28,373 bases of DNA from CAMTWB01 sp037441775 (lineage in GTDB: Bacteria > Desulfobacterota > Syntrophia > Syntrophales > CAMTWB01), in assembly GCA_037441775.1 (NCBI GenBank), contig JBBIRO010000043.1, forward strand, positions 1 to 28,373, read 5' to 3'. Shown here one piece after another: positions 24,028 through 28,373 of this stretch. Position numbers and translations under genes: made by a program. The first letter of the stretch is position 1; every line of letters starts with the position of its first letter. The notes beneath the pieces are model-generated. The model searched no databases. It had not been told where the DNA came from and was given only the letters and a program-made list of their open reading frames with translations.

Positions 24028-24981
24028 TCAGCGTCCGGCGTCCCCAGCCATTTTCCTCGTCACCAGCGGCAAAATTCTGGGTAAGATTTCCAGCGTCACG
24101 GGCAGCCGTCCCGGCTGTTCACCGTCCACATCAAGCAGGGTCAAATCTTTGGAGACTGCGGAAACTCTCTTGCCGGTAATGGTGGCAACCGCGCTGATTT
24201 GGTTGATCTTACCGTTATAGAGCTTGGGCAGATGCCAGAAGACCTGCGGCAGCGTCAAGTCGCCGATGATGACGACATGCAAAAGGCCGTCTTTGATTTT
24301 TGCATCCGGGGCGACCAGCATCCCACCGCCATGATAGCATCCGTTGGCAACGGCGACATTCCAGATTGGCACCTCGGCCTTAAAATGATCATCAACCTGT
24401 AGCTGAACCGTCTTCTTGCCGTAAAGAAAAATGGAAACGAGGGTGGCCCAGATGAAGGACAGGAAGGGGCCAAAGGCTTTGGATGTCCTGTTCACCCGGG
24501 CATCAACCTCCCCACCAAGGCCGAAACTGGTGATATTATGAAAATACCTTTGGCAGTGTTTTCCTGCGGCATCGGCAAATTCAAGCCTGCCGATATCTAT
24601 CTTTTCAATATGACCCGCGAGAATACTTTCTATGGACTCGTTGACGCCGCTGGGAATATTTACCGTGCGGACGAAGTCACAACCGGTGCCGTTGGGAATG
24701 AAGGCCAAGGCCGCCTCTGGTCGGACTAGCCTGTCTGCGGCTATGAAACCGTTTATCACTTCGTTCAACGTGCCGTCTCCACCCACGCAGATGATCAGGT
24801 CCGTTCCCCCCCCTAAATATTCCCTGGTCATCCGGGTTGCATCCGCTGGCTCCCGGGTTAGGGACACTTCAAACGTCCCTAGGCGCTTACGCAACATGCT
24901 CTCGATCAATCCCCAGTCTCTTCCCGCCGATCCGCCTCCGGCATGGGGGTTTACAATAACGGCAACCTTTCCTGGGTACAC
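24028..24981 (-). CDS. Diacylglycerol kinase family lipid kinase (DagK/YegS/LCB5-like)
   Basis: The protein has about 317 residues. The GTG at 24981 is preferred because AGGAGG lies five bases before it; the GTG at 24987 overlaps that site. Motifs are VAVIVNPHAGGGSAG, the nucleotide-binding CVGGDGTLNEVINGF, and IPNGTGCDFVR, then SFGLGGEVDARVN and VDGEQPG near the end. Members phosphorylate diacylglycerol, sphingoid bases or other lipid alcohols using ATP; the substrate is unknown. It begins about 10 bp after the terpene-synthase-like gene, surely in one operon, so a terpenoid or polyprenol substrate is possible but only inferred. Confidence 0.92.
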   Translation of the reverse strand: MYPGKVAVIVNPHAGGGSAGRDWGLIESMLRKRLGTFEVSLTREPADATRMTREYLGGGTDLIICVGGDGTLNEVINGFIAADRLVRPEAALAFIPNGTGCDFVRTVNIPSGVNESIESILAGHIEKIDIGRLEFADAAGKHCQRYFHNITSFGLGGEVDARVNRTSKAFGPFLSFIWATLVSIFLYGKKTVQLQVDDHFKAEVPIWNVAVANGCYHGGGMLVAPDAKIKDGLLHVVIIGDLTLPQVFWHLPKLYNGKINQISAVATITGKRVSAVSKDLTLLDVDGEQPGRLPVTLEILPRILPLVTRKMAGDAGR

Positions 24982-24990
24982 TTCCACCTC

Positions 24991-26082
24991 CTATGAGAAA
25001 TTATTAACCGGGCATGATGCCTGCCCCACCTTCAGCCGACGGTAGGCATAGCAATGCAGGTAAAGAACAACCCCCTGCCAGCCGGTCAATGGCAATAGCC
25101 GGCCCGCTAGCCGCCGCACCTCATCCTGGCGGGAAACCTTACGATCCGCGAGGTAGGTGCCAAGTAATCCCCTGACAACGTAAAGATGAAACTGCGCCTC
25201 CGGCAGGGAGGCGATGGCCGCCTGGGCCTGTCGATAAAAATGGACCAGTCTGGTTTCCATCTCTTCCGGGTTTTGGTAGAAAAAACAAAAATTGAGGTCG
25301 CCTCCCTGCCGGTCTTCATCCTGATCGATCAGGTAGTCCAGAAGGATATGCAGTCCCTGAACCCACGGGAAATAGGCCCTTTTTAATTTATCCACCAAAT
25401 CGCTCGTCAGAGTGGGATTAAAAGCGTTTGCCACAAGGGCGAAGATGCCTAAAGTAGAGCCGGTGCAGGCCGAAAATTCATACCATTGCATTGGCGGCAG
25501 GCGGTCTTGGTATTCGGCGAAAAACTTCTCCAGCAGGGGAACCCGCTCTTCATTGATCACATGCTTGTAAACTTGTAATCTCCTGTAGCTTAAAGACAGT
25601 TCCTCGACGGCCGCCGCGATCAATTCATAGCGAGGAAGCCGGCCCAGTATTTGCCGACAGGCAGCGATCAGAGCGGCCAGATAACCGCCATCTTCGCGCT
25701 CCCGGCGAAAACGATAATAATCAAAGCGGGGTTCCTGCAAGAGCAGGGCGGCAGCCATCGACTCATGCAGGGCGGCGAAATCGGCGGGATCCAGCGAGGT
25801 GCTGCGGTCGCAGAGGTTATCGAGGTAGTCGCTGATGGTTTGGTAGGCCACGATAAACCGGATTGCCGCGCTGTAATCATCCCCGGCCAGAAGCCCCAGG
25901 ATCGCGCCTCCCTGGCAATGGAAGGCCTTGGTATCGATACTCAGCAGGGCCTGGCGTCTAATTTCGGGGTCGGGAATCGCCAAGGCCAGCCGACGCCATT
26001 GCCGCAGTTCTTTCATAACCCGGGGCTGCACTTTAAAAAGCGATTTATTGATCAGGGGAATCAAGCTGGTGGGTGTCTTCAA
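24991..26082 (-). CDS. DUF2600/YtpB-type terpene synthase (tetraprenyl-beta-curcumene-synthase-like)
   Basis: This 363-residue protein is recognised by KAFHCQGGAILGLLA, the first acidic motif DYLDNLCDRS (85-94), MQWYEFSACTGSTLGIF (198-214) and the second acidic motif HILLDYLIDQDEDR (245-258). These belong to the family of Bacillus YtpB, a class-I-like synthase lacking the classic DDxxD motif, which cyclises long prenyl diphosphates. The TTG start at 26082 gives an N-terminus that aligns with the family (PRVMKELRQWRRLALAIPDPE); its ribosome site is weak. It is co-transcribed with the lipid kinase downstream and diverges from the flavoprotein gene at 26206. The product is not known. Confidence 0.88.
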   Translation of the reverse strand: MKTPTSLIPLINKSLFKVQPRVMKELRQWRRLALAIPDPEIRRQALLSIDTKAFHCQGGAILGLLAGDDYSAAIRFIVAYQTISDYLDNLCDRSTSLDPADFAALHESMAAALLLQEPRFDYYRFRREREDGGYLAALIAACRQILGRLPRYELIAAAVEELSLSYRRLQVYKHVINEERVPLLEKFFAEYQDRLPPMQWYEFSACTGSTLGIFALVANAFNPTLTSDLVDKLKRAYFPWVQGLHILLDYLIDQDEDRQGGDLNFCFFYQNPEEMETRLVHFYRQAQAAIASLPEAQFHLYVVRGLLGTYLADRKVSRQDEVRRLAGRLLPLTGWQGVVLYLHCYAYRRLKVGQASCPVNNFS

Positions 26083-26205
26083 GGGGTTTGTTCTCTCTTG
26101 GGAAAAGTAATTTGTATTTCTGTTAGCACAGCCAACTTGCGACTACAAGGCGAACTTGACGATTTTGACCTGCCGTGGTACTTCCGGTCTCTCTGTCGGC
26201 TGTAA

Positions 26206-27570
26206 ATGCGGTATCCCGGCAAATGCGGTGGTACGGTGACGAAGAAAGAAAACAACCCGAAAAAGAGAATCATCGTGGTCGGCGGCGGGGCAGCCGGCCT
26301 TGTTGCCGCCGCCCGGGCCGCGGAGCTGGGCCAGGCGGTGCTCTTGCTCGAGAAGAACGATTGTTTGGGCAGGAAAATCCTGCTTTCCGGCAAGGGCCGC
26401 TGCAATCTCACCAATACCAAACCGCTTGCCGAGTTCATCCTCATGTACGGCCCCAACGGCCGGTTTCTCTACCGGGCCTTCCAGAATTTTTTCCGGGAAG
26501 ACTTGATCCGCCTACTGGAAAATCACGGCCTTCCGGTGAAGACGGAACGGGGTGGACGTATTTTCCCGGCAACTGACGACGCGGCAGATGTCGTTCGCGT
26601 CTTTAGGCAGCGCCTGGAGGAATACGGAGTAGAGATTAAATTAGGCGCGCCGGTTTCCGCCCTGGCAATCAACGATGGACAAATTAAAGGAGTGCATATC
26701 CGAGGTGGTTTTCATCCGGCGGAGGCGGTGATTCTTGCTACCGGAGGTGTATCCTACCCGGCCACCGGCTCCAGCGGCGATGGCCATCGCTGGCTGAAGG
26801 CCGCCGGCCATAAAATAGTCCCCTTAAGACCCGCGCTGGTTCCGCTGATCGTTGAAGAGGTCGAGCTGGCTGCATCTCTGCAGGGAGTGACGCTGAAAAA
26901 TATCCGGCTCACGGCTTTTGCCTGCCGCGCTAACGAGGCAAACGCCGCTCTGGTTCCCTCCCGGCAGGTGGGACGCGCCATCTTGGGCCCCAAACCACCC
27001 GTCAAGGTAATTGAAAGCCGGATTGGGGAAATGATGCTGACCCATTTCGGCCTGGGCGGACCCGTGACGATGCTGATGAGTTTGGCGGTGGTGGACGCGC
27101 TTAGCCTTGGTCCCGTGAGCGTGGCGATCGATCTCAAACCGGCGCTTGATTTTCCGACTCTCGACCGGCGGCTCCAAAATGACTTGTCAACGTTCGGCAA
27201 ACGCAGCCTCAAGAGCATCCTGGTCGGACTTGTCCCTCGGAAAATGATTGCCCCCCTGGCCCGGCTGGCCGCTATTCCTCTGGACAAGCCGGCCCATCAG
27301 ATCACAGCTTATGAAAGGACCATCATTGCAGGACTTCTCAAGTTTCTGCCTTTTAATATTAGCGCTCCCCTGCCCATCTCACATGCCATAGTCACCGCCG
27401 GCGGCGTTGAGCTTACGGAAATCGACCCCCGAAGCATGGCATCACGGCTGGTGCGCGGCCTCTATCTGTGTGGAGAACTCATCAATATCGATGCCGACAC
27501 GGGTGGCTACAATCTGCAGGCGGCCTTTTCCACGGGCCATCTGGCCGGAGAATCCGCCGCCAGGGGCTAA
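26206..27570 (+). CDS. HI0933/BaiN-family NAD(P)/FAD-dependent oxidoreductase
   Basis: This 454-residue flavoprotein has a dinucleotide fold IIVVGGGAAGLVAAARAAELG (22-42), then GRKILLSGKGRCNLTN, a family hallmark. ATGGVSYPATGSSGDGH and the C-terminal TAGGVELTEIDPRSMASRLVRGLYLCGELINIDADTGGYNLQAAFSTG complete it. Relatives include BaiN, implicated in bile-acid dehydroxylation, but most members have no known substrate. The ATG at 26206 has no clear ribosome site; GTG at 26236, with GGTGG before it, is a good alternative that removes ten residues. It diverges from the terpene-synthase operon and its stop overlaps the convergent gene by four bases (27567-27570). Confidence 0.9.
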   Translation: MRYPGKCGGTVTKKENNPKKRIIVVGGGAAGLVAAARAAELGQAVLLLEKNDCLGRKILLSGKGRCNLTNTKPLAEFILMYGPNGRFLYRAFQNFFREDLIRLLENHGLPVKTERGGRIFPATDDAADVVRVFRQRLEEYGVEIKLGAPVSALAINDGQIKGVHIRGGFHPAEAVILATGGVSYPATGSSGDGHRWLKAAGHKIVPLRPALVPLIVEEVELAASLQGVTLKNIRLTAFACRANEANAALVPSRQVGRAILGPKPPVKVIESRIGEMMLTHFGLGGPVTMLMSLAVVDALSLGPVSVAIDLKPALDFPTLDRRLQNDLSTFGKRSLKSILVGLVPRKMIAPLARLAAIPLDKPAHQITAYERTIIAGLLKFLPFNISAPLPISHAIVTAGGVELTEIDPRSMASRLVRGLYLCGELINIDADTGGYNLQAAFSTGHLAGESAARG

Positions 27571-27977
27571 AGAACTACGCCCGTCGGGGGAATATCGCGA
27601 ACAGTGAGCAGTCCCGGGCGGGCGGCAACCACCAGGGGAATGCTGTTGACTAATATTGCCGCGGTTGCCTGGTCGCCCGCCACCCCGCCTTCGATCCTCA
27701 TGCTGATGGGAGGATTGCCGTCAATGAAGACTGCATCGTGGGGGTTGGAAGCGCCAATGTACATCCGCAAATCCAGACTTACCAGGGTGTCTCCGCTCTT
27801 CAGTCCCCAGGCAACATTTTTTATTCCGGCAATGTCTCCGGTTTTTAAATCGAAGTAGTCGGTCTTAGCCGGTTTTGGCGCGAAGACCGGCTCCACGGTT
27901 TCCCTCACCTCATCCAGAGTAAAACCGCACGCCGAGGCCAGCAGATAAACTGACTCGACGAGTCCTACATGACCCAT
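27567..27977 (-). CDS. 2,4-diaminopentanoate dehydrogenase-like protein, N-terminal part missing
   Basis: The readable protein is the C-terminal 136 residues (from GHVGLVESVYLLA to LLTVRDIPPTGVVL) of a DapB-fold dehydrogenase like ornithine-pathway 2,4-diaminopentanoate dehydrogenase. GIKNVAWG, MYIGASNPHDAVFIDG and EGGVAGDQATAAILVNSIP are the recognisable blocks. Full-length relatives have about 340 residues, so the NAD(P)-binding half is absent. Family-like sequence continues a few codons before the ATG (KIEEKA, to about 27995) and then stops, with an in-frame stop further upstream. The cut coincides with the start of prolyl-oligopeptidase homology on the other strand. The remnant is probably non-functional unless the join is an assembly fault. 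Confidence 0.7.
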   Translation of the reverse strand: MGHVGLVESVYLLASACGFTLDEVRETVEPVFAPKPAKTDYFDLKTGDIAGIKNVAWGLKSGDTLVSLDLRMYIGASNPHDAVFIDGNPPISMRIEGGVAGDQATAAILVNSIPLVVAARPGLLTVRDIPPTGVVL

Positions 27978-28373
27978 GGCCTTCTCTTCAATTTTCGCCT
28001 TCGACCCTGCAACCGGGAAAAGTGAGCTGTATAAAAAACCGGCCGTGAAATTCGACGGAGAAGAGTATGTGTCTGAGCAGGTGTTTTACAATTCAAAGGA
28101 TGGAACGAGGGTTCCGATGATAATAACCTACAGGAAAGGGATCAGCATGAATGGCAGGAACCCTGCAATGCTCTACGGCTACGGTGGTTTCAACATCAGC
28201 ATCACACCCTCCTTCAGCGTTCCGGTTGCCGTATGGCTTGGACTTGGAGGAGTGTATGCCGTGCCCAATATCAGGGGCGGCGGCGAATATGGAGAAAAAT
28301 GGCACCTCGCTGGAACGAAGATGAACAAACAGAATGTTTTTGATGATTTTATTGCCGCTGCACAGTACCTTAT
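27976..28373 (+). CDS. Prolyl oligopeptidase family serine peptidase (fragment, both ends incomplete)
   Basis: From about 28000 the frame reads FDPATGKSELYKKP, EQVFYNSKDGTRVPMIITY, NPAMLYGYGGFNISITPSFS, GVYAVPNIRGGGEYGEKWH and NKQNVFDDFIAAAQYL. This is the start of the catalytic domain of S9A prolyl oligopeptidases, which cleave short peptides after proline. The catalytic Ser would lie beyond the window. The N-terminal beta-propeller half (about 400 residues) is absent: a TGA sits in frame at 27970-27972 and the other strand there encodes a different gene. All four arginines are AGG codons and ATA is used for Ile, unlike the neighbouring genes. It is either a truncated gene at a rearrangement or one side of a chimeric join. 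Confidence 0.8.
   Translation, partial: MAFSSIFAFDPATGKSELYKKPAVKFDGEEYVSEQVFYNSKDGTRVPMIITYRKGISMNGRNPAMLYGYGGFNISITPSFSVPVAVWLGLGGVYAVPNIRGGGEYGEKWHLAGTKMNKQNVFDDFIAAAQYL

Noticed and set aside
1..28373. CRISPR arrays, tRNA or rRNA genes, complete insertion sequences
   Set aside because: None was seen: no regularly spaced repeats, no tRNA cloverleaf other than the tmRNA ends, and only a truncated transposase.

Overview
The window reads as chromosomal DNA of an anaerobic Desulfobacterota (old Deltaproteobacteria) member, most likely near the Syntrophales. This is inferred from content: a MetF/MetV methylene-tetrahydrofolate reductase pair with a redox partner, an ADP-forming acyl-CoA synthetase, several two-component proteins including an NtrC-type activator, a dockerin-tailed secreted enzyme and a REP-type transposase remnant. 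No 16S rRNA or other firm taxonomic marker is present.

Left part (1-6000). A 5'-truncated secreted tannase-like esterase with a dockerin-type tail ends inside a cluster of short GACAAATAGG repeats. Next comes tmRNA (ssrA) on the minus strand with a clear sigma-70 promoter. Diverging from it is a run of four genes: an MTH1187-type thiamine-binding-like protein, a TIM-barrel sugar isomerase/epimerase-like protein, and two dipeptide/nickel-type ABC permeases. The matching ATPases and binding protein are absent.

Middle (6000-17100). An MFS transporter is flanked by two related non-coding repeats. A CBS-ACT protein follows on the minus strand. The operon oxidoreductase > metV > metF (minus strand, ending in a good terminator) encodes a methyl-branch methylene-THF reductase. 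It also encodes a 698-residue partner that joins a GltD-type flavin/NAD(P) module, ferredoxin-type cysteine clusters and an MvhD/FlpD-like domain in one chain. After a gene-poor stretch with a small inverted-repeat element and a truncated REP-associated transposase come a beta-alpha fused ADP-forming acyl-CoA synthetase and release factor 3 (prfC).

Signalling cluster (17100-22850). A REC-PAS-HD-GYP protein and a REC-histidine kinase (whose phospho-acceptor His is replaced by Asn) lie on the minus strand. A divergent NtrC-type sigma-54 activator and a membrane histidine kinase overlap each other tail to tail by 38 bp.

Right part (22850-28373). An Ala/Pro-rich exported protein comes first. A two-gene operon follows, pairing a YtpB/DUF2600-type terpene synthase with a diacylglycerol-kinase-family lipid kinase. 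Next is an HI0933/BaiN-type flavoprotein. The last features are two head-to-head genes, a 2,4-diaminopentanoate-dehydrogenase-like protein and a prolyl oligopeptidase. Both lack their N-terminal parts at the same point (about 27,995), which is either a rearrangement junction or an assembly join.

The strongest candidate for something new is the metF/metV operon with its single-chain redox partner. The terpene synthase-lipid kinase pair and the kinase lacking its histidine come next.
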